A stretch of 64,000 nt of DNA from an uncultured Desulfobacter sp. (GTDB lineage: Bacteria > Desulfobacterota > Desulfobacteria > Desulfobacterales > Desulfobacteraceae). The position numbers and the translations under genes were made by a program. Position 1 is the stretch's first letter. Every line of letters begins with the position of its first letter. The stretch covers positions 1,054,001 to 1,118,000 of the forward strand of contig NZ_OY762929.1 of assembly GCF_963666675.1 (NCBI RefSeq), read 5' to 3'. Of the stretch, positions 51,162 to 60,650 are shown one piece after another. A model generated the notes under the pieces. The model was not told the DNA's origin. It saw only the letters and a program-made list of their open reading frames with translations, and did not search any database.

Positions 51162-52625
51162 ATGATGAAAGCATTAATGATAGGCATGGACGGCGTTCAG
51201 GAAGAAACTTTTCAGAGAGGGTGGACACCATATATTTCATCCCTTATTTCACAAGGTGAACAGCTTCGGCTGAAGGAGGATCTTCTTAGCCGTGGTTGGG
51301 ATGAAATTTTGACAGGGCAGCATGCAATCACAACGGGCGCTTTATATGACCGGGCTGCTTTGAACGGGACCCATGAATGGAATACCAAATTTAAGGTGAA
51401 TGATATCCCGGGATTAGGGAAGACGGTTAAACCTCTATGGCAGGTGCTGAATGAACGGGGGTATCGAGTCGGTATCATGAATGTGCCGACAACCTCTCCA
51501 GCCCCCGCGGTGGATGGTTTTTTCGTGTCTGGCGGCGGTGGCGGAGCTGCTGTTACGCAGGGGGCTCAGGCAGATCATTGTCATCCAAAAGAAATCATTC
51601 CTGTACTTAATGATATAGGCTATATTTCCGATGAAAGGCCTCAGAGCCTGTTTGGTGAGAAGAAACTGAGCCGTCCGAAAGAGGTTTTTTCCTGTCTTGA
51701 AAAGATGGTAGAAAAAAGAACCGAGGCCTTTATTAAACTCGCAAAAGACTATGAAATAGATTTTGGATTTATCGTTTATCGTTCATCAGTTATGGCTGAG
51801 ATTTTTTGCCTTCCTGAATGGCATCGTCATTTGGCCAATACTAAGGATATAAACCAAGAGTTACTAGATGCGGTAAAACATTTTTATCAGCATCTTGACG
51901 AGCAGGTAAGAATACTAAATGATTTTTTTTCAAGTCCGGAGCTTCTTATAGTCTCCGATCATGCAACGACTGTAACTCGCTGGCATATTAATATAAACAC
52001 CTTTTTACGCGAAAATGGTTTTCAAAAGTCATCTTCAAGAAAGCAAGGTCTTTTTAAATTTGTTGCGACCTTAAAACAATGGGCACCTGTTTCTCTTAGA
52101 GCTAAACTTGGAAAAATATCTAAGATTAGGAAAGCTTACATTGGTGTAAAACCGTTTGATTCCAAAAGTTCAGCTGCATTTTGTATGGTGATGGGTGACT
52201 GGGTCCCTGGTGTCTTTATCAATGATGAAGAACGATTTGGGGGGCCTGTACCCTCTATTGACATCCATGAATTAAGCGAGAAAATTGTTCTTGCTTTTAA
52301 CTCGAATCCTGAGTGCATTAAACACGGTATGTCTGCTTGGGTTAAGAAGGATGGCAAAACAGCTTCATCCCGGCATTTTCCAGATATCACTTTTAATATA
52401 CAGGATGGATATTTGATTAGCAACGTGTTTCAGGCGTTTGTTACTGAATTTATACTACCGGTAGTGGAGCCGGATATCGCATCTCTTGTGAGAGGGCCAT
52501 CTTTGTGCGCTAAAGCACATATTCCCTTGGCCATCATCTTAAACAATAAGTGGAAAGTTGAGGTGGCTACAGAAAAACAAGATCTGAGGTTGATCTATGA
52601 TCATGTTCTTGAAATCTTTGATTAG
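51162..52625 (+). CDS. Alkaline-phosphatase-superfamily phosphodiesterase
   Basis: A 487-residue cytoplasmic protein of the type I phosphodiesterase / nucleotide pyrophosphatase fold. IGMDGV at the start gives the first metal Asp, GWDEILTGQHAITTG the nucleophile region, and VSDHAT the second metal site. Relatives split phosphodiester or pyrophosphate bonds; in polysaccharide clusters they may act on lipid-linked or nucleotide-sugar intermediates. The substrate is not known. No signal peptide is seen. Confidence 0.8.
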   Translation: MMKALMIGMDGVQEETFQRGWTPYISSLISQGEQLRLKEDLLSRGWDEILTGQHAITTGALYDRAALNGTHEWNTKFKVNDIPGLGKTVKPLWQVLNERGYRVGIMNVPTTSPAPAVDGFFVSGGGGGAAVTQGAQADHCHPKEIIPVLNDIGYISDERPQSLFGEKKLSRPKEVFSCLEKMVEKRTEAFIKLAKDYEIDFGFIVYRSSVMAEIFCLPEWHRHLANTKDINQELLDAVKHFYQHLDEQVRILNDFFSSPELLIVSDHATTVTRWHININTFLRENGFQKSSSRKQGLFKFVATLKQWAPVSLRAKLGKISKIRKAYIGVKPFDSKSSAAFCMVMGDWVPGVFINDEERFGGPVPSIDIHELSEKIVLAFNSNPECIKHGMSAWVKKDGKTASSRHFPDITFNIQDGYLISNVFQAFVTEFILPVVEPDIASLVRGPSLCAKAHIPLAIILNNKWKVEVATEKQDLRLIYDHVLEIFD

Positions 52626-52697
52626 AATTTTAATTTTCCGATATTAAAAGCTAAAATTTCAAACACACTTACGATTTTAGGAAAGGAGATGAAAAAT

Positions 52698-54038
52698 ATG
52701 CCTAGCCAATATTTAATTGCAAGGTGTGTGGAGAAAAAAGATCTGAGATGGTTTTATAGTTGTGCTATATTAATTGCAATCTTTTTTCTAATCAGTTCAA
52801 AGCTTGCTAAATCAGAAGAATTTTACGTTGATAATAAATCCGGAAAAGATAGTAATTCTGGTCTCATTGACAGACCATTTAAGTCAATTTCAAAAGCTAT
52901 GGCTGCTATTAAAGCAGGTGACACATTAACAATTATTTCAAACGGAGAAGATACTCCTTATTGGGAAGCAATCCAATTAAATCAATCGGGGCTTTCCGGT
53001 GCTTATATAACTATCCAAGGAGAGTCAGAAAATAAAAAACCTATTTTCCTTGGAAATGATAGTGGTTCGACTCTCCAGTGTTATGGAAAGAAATTTATCC
53101 GAGTCAGAAATATTATATTTAAGAATTCAAAGTATAGTACGCTAGGTTTTTCAAATGTTAAAAATATTATTTTGACCGGATTGGAAATTTATGGAACCCG
53201 CAAAAACGCAATATTGGTAACTGACGGAGGCACGAATTTTCAAGTAATAAATTGTATAATTAGAAATGTAGACAATAGCGGTATTGCCTTTATGGGGAGT
53301 AAATTTGAAAAATTAAGCCATACGTTGGTTGATGGTTGTACTATAAGCGACGTGTTGACCAATGATGGAATTACATTGCATAAACAAGATGGATACAATG
53401 TCGGCTCCGATCACATAATATCTAACAACAAAATCAGTCATTGCCGGGAACAGGGGATTGATATCACGTCAGGAACAAAAGTATTAATAGAGAATAATTA
53501 TACATTTAGTAACCACGATAGTGGAATTCTGATCGACCATAATGCCTCTGATGTTGAAATAATTAACCATCGGTCAAAAAATGAAAAGTTGTACGGATTA
53601 ATCATAAACGATTCTAAAAATGTGGTTGTTGAGAACTCTTCCTTTTTCGGTGCTGTAAAAAAAACAATTTTAAGGATAAAGGGATGCGAAAATTTAGTAA
53701 TGGAAAATAATGTTTTTAAATCCACTGAAGGAAGCGCGCATAGATATCTTGTAGATATTTGCGACTCTGATACTGCTGTAACGAATAACCTCACCTTTAG
53801 GTGCAATCAGTTTTTAGTTTCTAAAGGCAATTTGTCAAGCAGCATGATGTTGCGTTACTTAAAAATAATTCCCGAAGAAATTGTTATTAAATGGGAGAAC
53901 AATATATGGTATAATTATGAAAATGATAAAAAAGTTTTTTTTGATGCTAATAATGGTAAATATGATTTTGATAAATTCAAGAATAAGTATGCTCCAAGCG
54001 ATTCTTTTGTCAATCCAGAAAATGATGATAATATATAG
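52698..54038 (+). CDS. Exported right-handed beta-helix protein
   Basis: A 446-residue protein with a signal/anchor helix (SCAILIAIFFLISSKL) and a parallel beta-helix: DNKSGKDSNSGLIDRPFKSISKAM opens the fold, as in DUF1565 and pectate-lyase-like proteins, followed by stacked ladder repeats (ILTGLEIYGTRKNAILV, VENSSFFGAVKKT). It may be a polysaccharide lyase, epimerase or adhesin; no catalytic set can be assigned. AGGAG fits ATG 52698 better than the ATG at 52689, which touches it. Confidence 0.8.
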   Translation: MPSQYLIARCVEKKDLRWFYSCAILIAIFFLISSKLAKSEEFYVDNKSGKDSNSGLIDRPFKSISKAMAAIKAGDTLTIISNGEDTPYWEAIQLNQSGLSGAYITIQGESENKKPIFLGNDSGSTLQCYGKKFIRVRNIIFKNSKYSTLGFSNVKNIILTGLEIYGTRKNAILVTDGGTNFQVINCIIRNVDNSGIAFMGSKFEKLSHTLVDGCTISDVLTNDGITLHKQDGYNVGSDHIISNNKISHCREQGIDITSGTKVLIENNYTFSNHDSGILIDHNASDVEIINHRSKNEKLYGLIINDSKNVVVENSSFFGAVKKTILRIKGCENLVMENNVFKSTEGSAHRYLVDICDSDTAVTNNLTFRCNQFLVSKGNLSSSMMLRYLKIIPEEIVIKWENNIWYNYENDKKVFFDANNGKYDFDKFKNKYAPSDSFVNPENDDNI

Positions 54039-54059
54039 AATTAACGGGGGCTTATATAA

Positions 54060-55391
54060 ATGTTTCTGATATATATCATATTGACAATCGTATTTTTTGG
54101 AGGATCTTTAGAAGCTTATAATATAGTACCCCCGGTTTTTAATTGGTCAACAGAACCGCTTATATATATTCTTTTTGTGTTCTCCTCTTTGAAAAAAGCA
54201 ATTCATGGAGGCTCGTTTTCTTTTCCTTTTTTACCTCAAGTTCTTTTTTTTTTTATTATTGGAATAGTTTCTGGTGTGGTAAATTCAAATATTTCTATTA
54301 ATGCGCTTTTTGGTATTCGACTAATCATTAGATTTTATGTTTTTTATTTAGCCGTTTTGAACTTGGAATTAAATGAAAAACAGGCAAGGAGCATTTTATT
54401 ATTCTTGACTTTATTATTTTTAGTTCAAATACCCACCTCCATAGTAAAATTAATTATTTTTGGGCAGGGAGAACGTGCAATTGGTACATATAGTGCTAAG
54501 GAAGGCTCTTTGTCAACTATGATTCCTTTAATTGCAATAGGTTATATTGCTCCTCTGTATCTATATAAAAGAAAATTGTGGACTTCGATTATTTTGAGCC
54601 TAGGTTTTATTGCTTTTTCATTTATTGGGGGAAAACGTGCACTAGTATTTATGCTACCTCTTCTTATTTTTTTCATGTTGGGCTTGATAGGGGTAAGTAG
54701 GTGGCTTAAAAAGTCTAATTTGAAAATTTCCTTAGCAAACTTAGGTTTTTTGATTCCAGTTTTTTTGCTTATTTTCGTCGCTGCTGGGCTAAAATTCATT
54801 CCAACGCTAAATCCAGAAAAAAAGATTGGTGGATCAATTAATTTCACTCATGCCATTGAGTTTGCAGCAGGATATACTAACAATACAATGGGGGTAACAA
54901 CAAAAGTTGAAGGAAAGCTTACGCCTACTGGGGGAAGACTTTCAACTAGTAAAAGAATTTTTAGCGTTATGACCAAGGAAGGCATCGTTCGATTCCTAAT
55001 AGGTTACGGCCCTGGTTCATTTACCGAGTCGAGATTTAATAAGGGTAGATCTCAGAGGAATTTTCTTATTCAAAAGTTTAATATCATTTATGGTATAACA
55101 CCTTTAGGCTATATTCAAGTTGAATATGGATTTATGGGTGTTTTAGTATATTTGTCAATTTTAATTTCTATATTGGTTAAGTGTATTACAGGTTGGCTCA
55201 GAGAAACGGATGCGTATTGGGAAATGCATCTATTCGGGTCCTCTTGTTTTGCTTTTATTATGATCCTTCTTTGGTCTTATTATCATCCTCCATCAATGTT
55301 AGGGGATACCATTCCCTGTGTGTTTTTTTTGTTAATGGGAATCGCTTTTACCCGCATCCATGCAGTTAAAAAAAATGAAGCACTAATGTAG
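54060..55391 (+). CDS. O-antigen polymerase/ligase-like membrane protein
   Basis: A 443-residue protein with about ten to twelve membrane helices and a large periplasmic loop (about 255-340, containing TPTGGRLSTSKRIF and IGYGPGSF), the plan of Wzy polymerases and WaaL ligases. The GYGPGSF motif is common in the O-antigen ligase family. It would link repeat units in the periplasm. Very A+T-rich, as expected for such genes. Sequence divergence prevents a firm wzy or waaL call. Confidence 0.78.
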   Translation: MFLIYIILTIVFFGGSLEAYNIVPPVFNWSTEPLIYILFVFSSLKKAIHGGSFSFPFLPQVLFFFIIGIVSGVVNSNISINALFGIRLIIRFYVFYLAVLNLELNEKQARSILLFLTLLFLVQIPTSIVKLIIFGQGERAIGTYSAKEGSLSTMIPLIAIGYIAPLYLYKRKLWTSIILSLGFIAFSFIGGKRALVFMLPLLIFFMLGLIGVSRWLKKSNLKISLANLGFLIPVFLLIFVAAGLKFIPTLNPEKKIGGSINFTHAIEFAAGYTNNTMGVTTKVEGKLTPTGGRLSTSKRIFSVMTKEGIVRFLIGYGPGSFTESRFNKGRSQRNFLIQKFNIIYGITPLGYIQVEYGFMGVLVYLSILISILVKCITGWLRETDAYWEMHLFGSSCFAFIMILLWSYYHPPSMLGDTIPCVFFLLMGIAFTRIHAVKKNEALM

Positions 55392-55686
55392 AGTGCTATT
55401 TGTAGTTGTCAGTTTCCAATATGAATGGAGAAACCTTTATTCTTATCAAATTGGGCTTGGAAATATAACCCTTTGTACTTTTATGTATATAATTTGATTA
55501 TATCTCTCATTGTATTTTAATGGTTCATAGAGATTAATTATTGATTTTATCAAAGATTATCTTTTTGATTTCTGAACTCCTAAAGTTGAGTTAGGAGGGG
55601 ATGTAAAAGGGTAATATAGTATTTTCACAAGTAATCGCTATGAGTCATCTACAACAATCATAGCAATATATGACGGCTAAAAATAA

Positions 55687-56847
55687 ATGATTAAAATAAT
55701 TAATAAAGCAGATTGTTGCGGGTGTGAGGCTTGTATTCAGATATGTCCCAAATCATGCATTGTCCCCAAATATGATGATGAAGGATTTTTATATCCATAT
55801 ACGAATGAAGAGCAATGTGTGGATTGCAATCTTTGCACAGAAGTTTGTCCAATACTTTCAGTTTCAGAAAATGAAGCGAAAAAAGTTGAAAGAGTCATCG
55901 CTGCTATAAATAAAGATGAAGAAATGCTTAATAATAGTTCTTCCGGAGGCGTTTTCATAGCACTCTGTTCTGAAATGATAAATAGAGGTGGTGTTGTCTA
56001 TGGCGCATCGTTTGATGAGAATTGGAATGTTGTTCATTCTGCTGCAAATTCTTTAAGGGCTTGTAAGTCATTTATGGGCTCAAAGTATGTGCAAAGTTCG
56101 ATTAATAATATTTATAGAAATGTGCAGCAAAATTTAATTAAAAAAAAAGATGTTTTTTTTTCAGGGACACCATGCCAAGTTGCCGGATTAAAAAGGTATT
56201 TAAGAAAAGATTATAGGAATTTATATGTATGCGATTTTGTTTGCCATGGTGTGCCTTCTCCCGGTGTTTGGGTAAAGTATGTCTCATCTGTAAAAAAGAA
56301 GATAGGTAATATTTACAAAATAAATTTTAGAAATAAAAAAAATGGTTGGAGAAATTACTGCTTATTTTTTGGAAATTCACAAAATAAATATTTTTGTGAA
56401 AGACACCACGAAAATCTATATATGAAAGTCTTTTTGCAAAACATAAATTTGAGACCCTCGTGTTTCGCTTGTCAGTTTAAGTCTGGGAAATCAGGGAGTG
56501 ATATTACGCTTGCTGATTATTGGAATATATGGAATGTGCACCCTGAATTCAATGATGAGAATGGTGTCAGCATGGTTATAATAAACAGTGAAAAGGGGAA
56601 TCTGCTATTTGGTAAGGTTTCAGAACAATTACGTTTAAAAGAAACCGATTTTAGTAATTTATTAAAGTTTAATAAGAGTTGGAATACATCTCCGATATTA
56701 GATGCCCAAAAAAGAAAATTATTCTACAAGCTAATTAGCAGATATCACAATCTTGATAAGGCTTTCAATAAAGCGATCAGCCCTTTCATATTCCGAAGAA
56801 TCAAGAATAAAATGTTACGAACGTTTAGAAAAAAATCAAACCATTAA
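55687..56847 (+). CDS. F420 hydrogenase beta-subunit-like Fe-S protein (polysaccharide type)
   Basis: A 386-residue protein. Two [4Fe-4S] ferredoxin motifs at the N-terminus (CCGCEACIQICP and CVDCNLCTEVCP) are followed by the FrhB N- and C-terminal domains (SSSGGVFIALCSEM, FSGTPCQVAGLKRYL, SDITLADYW). In polysaccharide clusters this family is nearly always paired with a pyruvyl transferase, as here, and its reaction is not established. The next gene begins 12 bases later. The 295-base gap upstream holds a small hairpin (CTCCTAA/TTAGGAG, 55577-55597) but no gene. Confidence 0.88.
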   Translation: MIKIINKADCCGCEACIQICPKSCIVPKYDDEGFLYPYTNEEQCVDCNLCTEVCPILSVSENEAKKVERVIAAINKDEEMLNNSSSGGVFIALCSEMINRGGVVYGASFDENWNVVHSAANSLRACKSFMGSKYVQSSINNIYRNVQQNLIKKKDVFFSGTPCQVAGLKRYLRKDYRNLYVCDFVCHGVPSPGVWVKYVSSVKKKIGNIYKINFRNKKNGWRNYCLFFGNSQNKYFCERHHENLYMKVFLQNINLRPSCFACQFKSGKSGSDITLADYWNIWNVHPEFNDENGVSMVIINSEKGNLLFGKVSEQLRLKETDFSNLLKFNKSWNTSPILDAQKRKLFYKLISRYHNLDKAFNKAISPFIFRRIKNKMLRTFRKKSNH

Positions 56848-56859
56848 TTGGATAAAAAT

Positions 56860-57930
56860 ATGAAAATAGGGATACTGACATTGCCCTTTAATAATAATTA
56901 TGGAGGCCTGCTACAGTCGTACGCGTTGCATTGCTATTTAGTTAATAGAGGGCACGAAGTATATTCCATACAACAACCAATTTGTCGTTATAGAAGAAAA
57001 ATTAAGCTGTTTTTAAAACAAAAATTTAAAGTTGGCAATTATATCAATTCTTCAAATATAGAAAAATTTCAACATAGGTATTTTCAAGAAACTTTCCCCG
57101 TTTATAAAGATGAAGATTTTAAAAGATTAAATAAGATCGGATTTGATACTGTAATTGTCGGTAGTGACCAAGTGTGGCGTTTTGAGTATACGAAAGAAAA
57201 GTACCAAAGATATTTTCTTAATTTTATTAACAATAAACACGTAAGGAAAATAGCATACGCCGCATCTTTTGGGGTTGATTACTGGGAGGCCGATAAAGAG
57301 AAAACAAGAATAGCCGCACAATTGTTGAAACAATTTGACGCAGTCTCGGTGCGAGAAAAAAGCGGGGTGGATTTGTGCCGTGACTTTTTGAACCAGGATA
57401 ATGTAATCAGCTTGCTGGATCCAACATTGCTTATGCCGGCTGATTTTTATCGAGGATTGTATACTGGTGAGGAGAAAAGCCAAAAGGGTGGCGTCGGTTA
57501 CTATTTTCTGGATGAAAGTGAAGATAAGCAAGCTCTTCTGCGTAAGATCAAAGAACGATTCAGTCTTCCCTCCTTTTGTATCGGTAAAAAAAAGATTGAA
57601 AGCAAAAGAAAAGGAAGAGGGGTCTACTATCCTTCGGTGTCGCAATGGATTAAGGATTTTGATGAAGCTAATTATATTGTAACAGATTCTTACCATGGAA
57701 TGCTTTTTTCAATTATTTTTAGAAAACCGTTTCTCGTAATTGGAAATTCAAAAAGAGGGTGGGTACGGTTCTCTTCATTTTTAGAAATGCTCAATTTGGA
57801 AGGCCGCCTACTCATGGATCATCGTGATATTGAAATAAACGACAGAATGATTTATGACGACCATCTTCTCGAGAAAATTAGGGAAATGAGGGAAAAAACA
57901 AGAGTATTTTTTAAAGATAATGGATTATAG
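56860..57930 (+). CDS. Polysaccharide pyruvyl transferase
   Basis: A 356-residue CsaB/WcaK-type protein: MKIGILTLPFNNNYGGLLQSYAL at the start, VGSDQVWR, AYAASFG and YIVTDSYHGMLFSIIF near the end. It is expected to add a ketal-linked pyruvate to a sugar, though the FrhB-paired subgroup may do other chemistry. ATG 56860 is preferred over an in-frame TTG at 56848. It ends five bases before a glycosyltransferase gene. Confidence 0.88.
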   Translation: MKIGILTLPFNNNYGGLLQSYALHCYLVNRGHEVYSIQQPICRYRRKIKLFLKQKFKVGNYINSSNIEKFQHRYFQETFPVYKDEDFKRLNKIGFDTVIVGSDQVWRFEYTKEKYQRYFLNFINNKHVRKIAYAASFGVDYWEADKEKTRIAAQLLKQFDAVSVREKSGVDLCRDFLNQDNVISLLDPTLLMPADFYRGLYTGEEKSQKGGVGYYFLDESEDKQALLRKIKERFSLPSFCIGKKKIESKRKGRGVYYPSVSQWIKDFDEANYIVTDSYHGMLFSIIFRKPFLVIGNSKRGWVRFSSFLEMLNLEGRLLMDHRDIEINDRMIYDDHLLEKIREMREKTRVFFKDNGL

Positions 57931-57935
57931 GATAT

Positions 57936-59000
57936 ATGAAATACCTTATATGTCAGGAATGGGAAAATACCAGTAATAATCATGCTGGCATGAAACATAT
58001 GTGTCAGCTTTTAAAAAAAAAGTATCCAGACGATTATATTGTTATAGTTTTTCCCGCACTAATTGTGCCAAAAAAATTTAATAATTTTTTTAAGAAGATT
58101 TGTTCTCTGTTTTTGCGGAATATACTAATTCCATATAAGTATAAAAAAATTGGTAAATCTCTTGCAAAAGAGATTAAAGAAAATGACGAAGTCTATTTAT
58201 TGGAATATTGTACTGCTACTTGTCCACAACTGACATTAGCACGATATTTAAGAAGAAAATGTAACAACATAAAAATTTATGGTTTAGTACACTTAGTTCC
58301 CCGTGTTTTAGAAAGCTCTTTGCCTCAGAAAAAAATAAATTTTTGGATAGAACCATTAGATCAAGTTTTGACTTTAGGACGTTCTTTGTCAAATTATTTT
58401 ATAAATGAGTTGAACGTATCTAAGGGTAGAGTCAGAACGTTATTCCACTATGTAGATAGCGAGTATTATAAACCTATTGAAAATAATGGTTTTAGCTCCA
58501 ATAATAAAAGACTTAGAGTGTTGAGTATGGGGAATCAAGAACGAAATTTTGATTTATTGCATAAAATAGTATCTTCCGCACCCGAGATACATTTTACTAT
58601 TTGCCAGGGCGTTATAAATTTAAAAAAGAGATTCGAAAATTGCCATAATGTTGAATTGATAGGTTATGTGAACGAAGAACAACTCTTATCAATTATGCAG
58701 AAATCTGATATCTCGCTTAATGTTATGAAAGATACTATCGGCAGCAATGTGATAACAACATCAATGTCTGTTGGGTTGGCAATGGTTGTGAGCGATGTCG
58801 GGTCCATCAGAGATTATTGTTATGATGGAGCTGTTTATTGTAAAAATGATGACATTAATTCCTTTGTGAATGGGCTTAGGACCTTATTAAAAGAGCCGCG
58901 TTATTTGGATGAATTAAAAGCAAAATCGTTGATAAATAGCAAACGCCTGTCTATACATGAGTTTAATAAATGTATTTCAGACAACAACTTAAATTCATGA
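57936..59000 (+). CDS. Glycosyltransferase, GT4-like
   Basis: A 354-residue GT-B protein. The C-terminal donor half has VLSMGNQERNFDLLHKIV, VELIGYVNEEQLLSIMQKSDISLNVM and a late TSMSVGLAMVVSDVGSIRDY motif in place of the usual E-x7-E. It lacks clear donor specificity clues. The stop overlaps the start of the flippase gene (ATGA). Confidence 0.83.
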   Translation: MKYLICQEWENTSNNHAGMKHMCQLLKKKYPDDYIVIVFPALIVPKKFNNFFKKICSLFLRNILIPYKYKKIGKSLAKEIKENDEVYLLEYCTATCPQLTLARYLRRKCNNIKIYGLVHLVPRVLESSLPQKKINFWIEPLDQVLTLGRSLSNYFINELNVSKGRVRTLFHYVDSEYYKPIENNGFSSNNKRLRVLSMGNQERNFDLLHKIVSSAPEIHFTICQGVINLKKRFENCHNVELIGYVNEEQLLSIMQKSDISLNVMKDTIGSNVITTSMSVGLAMVVSDVGSIRDYCYDGAVYCKNDDINSFVNGLRTLLKEPRYLDELKAKSLINSKRLSIHEFNKCISDNNLNS

Positions 59001-60592
59001 AGACATCTACTTCTTGTCATCCCCACATTTCAAATAGTTCGGAATTTGACATGCCAAGCAAGAACAATAAATTGATAGCTAAAAATACATTGATGCTGTA
59101 TTTTAGAATGCTTCTTACAATGGGGGTGTCTTTATTCACTGTTCGGGTTGTTTTGAATACTCTTGGGTCGGTTGATTACGGGTTGTACAATGTCGTCGGG
59201 GGGATTGTGGCCATGTTTTCCTTTCTTAGTGGCACAATGACCGCTGCATCCCAAAGGTTTCTTGCTTTTGAGTTAGGTCGCAAAGATTATGATCAATTAA
59301 ATCGAACATTTGGTATGACCCTGTTGATTTATGTAATACTTGCTATTTTGATATTAATATTATCAGAAACAATTGGGTTATGGTTTTTAAATAATAAAAT
59401 GAATATTCCTGCTGAGCGTATGAATGCTGCAATTTGGGTGTATCAATTTTCTGTTCTGTCGCTGACAATAACTATGCTCAGGACGCCTTATAACGCGTCT
59501 ATTATTGCACATGAAAAAATGAACATTTATGCATATGTCAGTATTATAGAGGTTGTTCTAAAACTATTGATTGTTTATTTGTTAGTGTTATTTTCTTTTG
59601 ATAAATTAAAATTGTATTCAATCCTTATGTTTTCGGTAACTTTATTGATTGCATTAATATATATTGGATATTCTCGGCAGAAGTTTCAAGAATGTCGTTT
59701 TTCGTTTTATTGGGAGAAATCTCTTTTTAAAGAAATACTATGCTTTTCAGGGTGGAGTTTATGGGGCGCAATGGCTTTTATTTTAAAAAGCCAAGGGACT
59801 AATATTTTGTTTAATATATTTTTTGGCCCTATCGTAAATGCCGCATGTGGTATTGCCTATCAGGTAAATACTGCGGTTAATCTTTTTGTACATAATTTCA
59901 TGACCGCAACACGCCCTCAGATTACGAAATACTATGCCGCGAATGAAAGAAAAAAGATGTTTAGTCTCGTATTTCAAAGTTCTAAATGGTCGTTTCTTTT
60001 GTTGTTCGCAATTTCAATGCCTATATTGATTGAAACAAATTACATATTTACCCTTTGGTTGAAAGAAGTACCCGAATATGTAATACTTTTTACTAAATTA
60101 GTTCTCATTAATACATTGATTGACTCGTTGTCCCATCCATTGATGACTGCAGCCCAGGCCACAGGGAAAATAAAACAATATCAATCTATTGTCGGTGGGG
60201 TAATGATGTTTAACCTTCCGCTATCTTACATTTTCTTAAAATGCGGATTTCCGCCACAAGTCGCTTTCTATATAGCTATTACTATTTCAATAATAAATTT
60301 AGCACTTCGCTTGATTATACTTAAAAACATGATTGGCCTGCCTATTGTAGAGTTTGTTCGGAATGTCATAATTCGCATTCTTTCAATCAGCATCATTGCT
60401 TATATTATTCCTATTGTACTGCTGCGAATTATGAATGATGGTATAATTAGGTTTTCAGTAATTGTCGTTGTTGGATTTTTATGGATATGCGCTGTGATTT
60501 ATGCTATTGGCATTTCCAAAAATGAAAAAGCGTTTGCTATACAGACAATAAAAAAAATATATTTTAAATTTAAACCAAAATATATTGGCTAA
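58997..60592 (+). CDS. Polysaccharide flippase, Wzx-like (MATE/MOP superfamily)
   Basis: A 531-residue protein with about 12-14 membrane helices and the MOP N-terminus (NTLMLYFRMLLTMGVSLFTVRVVLNTLGSVDYGLYNVVGG). It moves lipid-linked repeat units across the inner membrane. ATG 58997 overlaps the preceding stop; ATG 59051, just before the first helix, is an alternative start. Together with the Wzy-like protein it indicates a Wzx/Wzy-dependent pathway. Confidence 0.87.
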   Translation: MKTSTSCHPHISNSSEFDMPSKNNKLIAKNTLMLYFRMLLTMGVSLFTVRVVLNTLGSVDYGLYNVVGGIVAMFSFLSGTMTAASQRFLAFELGRKDYDQLNRTFGMTLLIYVILAILILILSETIGLWFLNNKMNIPAERMNAAIWVYQFSVLSLTITMLRTPYNASIIAHEKMNIYAYVSIIEVVLKLLIVYLLVLFSFDKLKLYSILMFSVTLLIALIYIGYSRQKFQECRFSFYWEKSLFKEILCFSGWSLWGAMAFILKSQGTNILFNIFFGPIVNAACGIAYQVNTAVNLFVHNFMTATRPQITKYYAANERKKMFSLVFQSSKWSFLLLFAISMPILIETNYIFTLWLKEVPEYVILFTKLVLINTLIDSLSHPLMTAAQATGKIKQYQSIVGGVMMFNLPLSYIFLKCGFPPQVAFYIAITISIINLALRLIILKNMIGLPIVEFVRNVIIRILSISIIAYIIPIVLLRIMNDGIIRFSVIVVVGFLWICAVIYAIGISKNEKAFAIQTIKKIYFKFKPKYIG

Positions 60593-60650
60593 CTATTGTG
60601 TTCTGTTGATCCCATACATACTTTGACATTGTTTTGATTTGATTTTAAAT

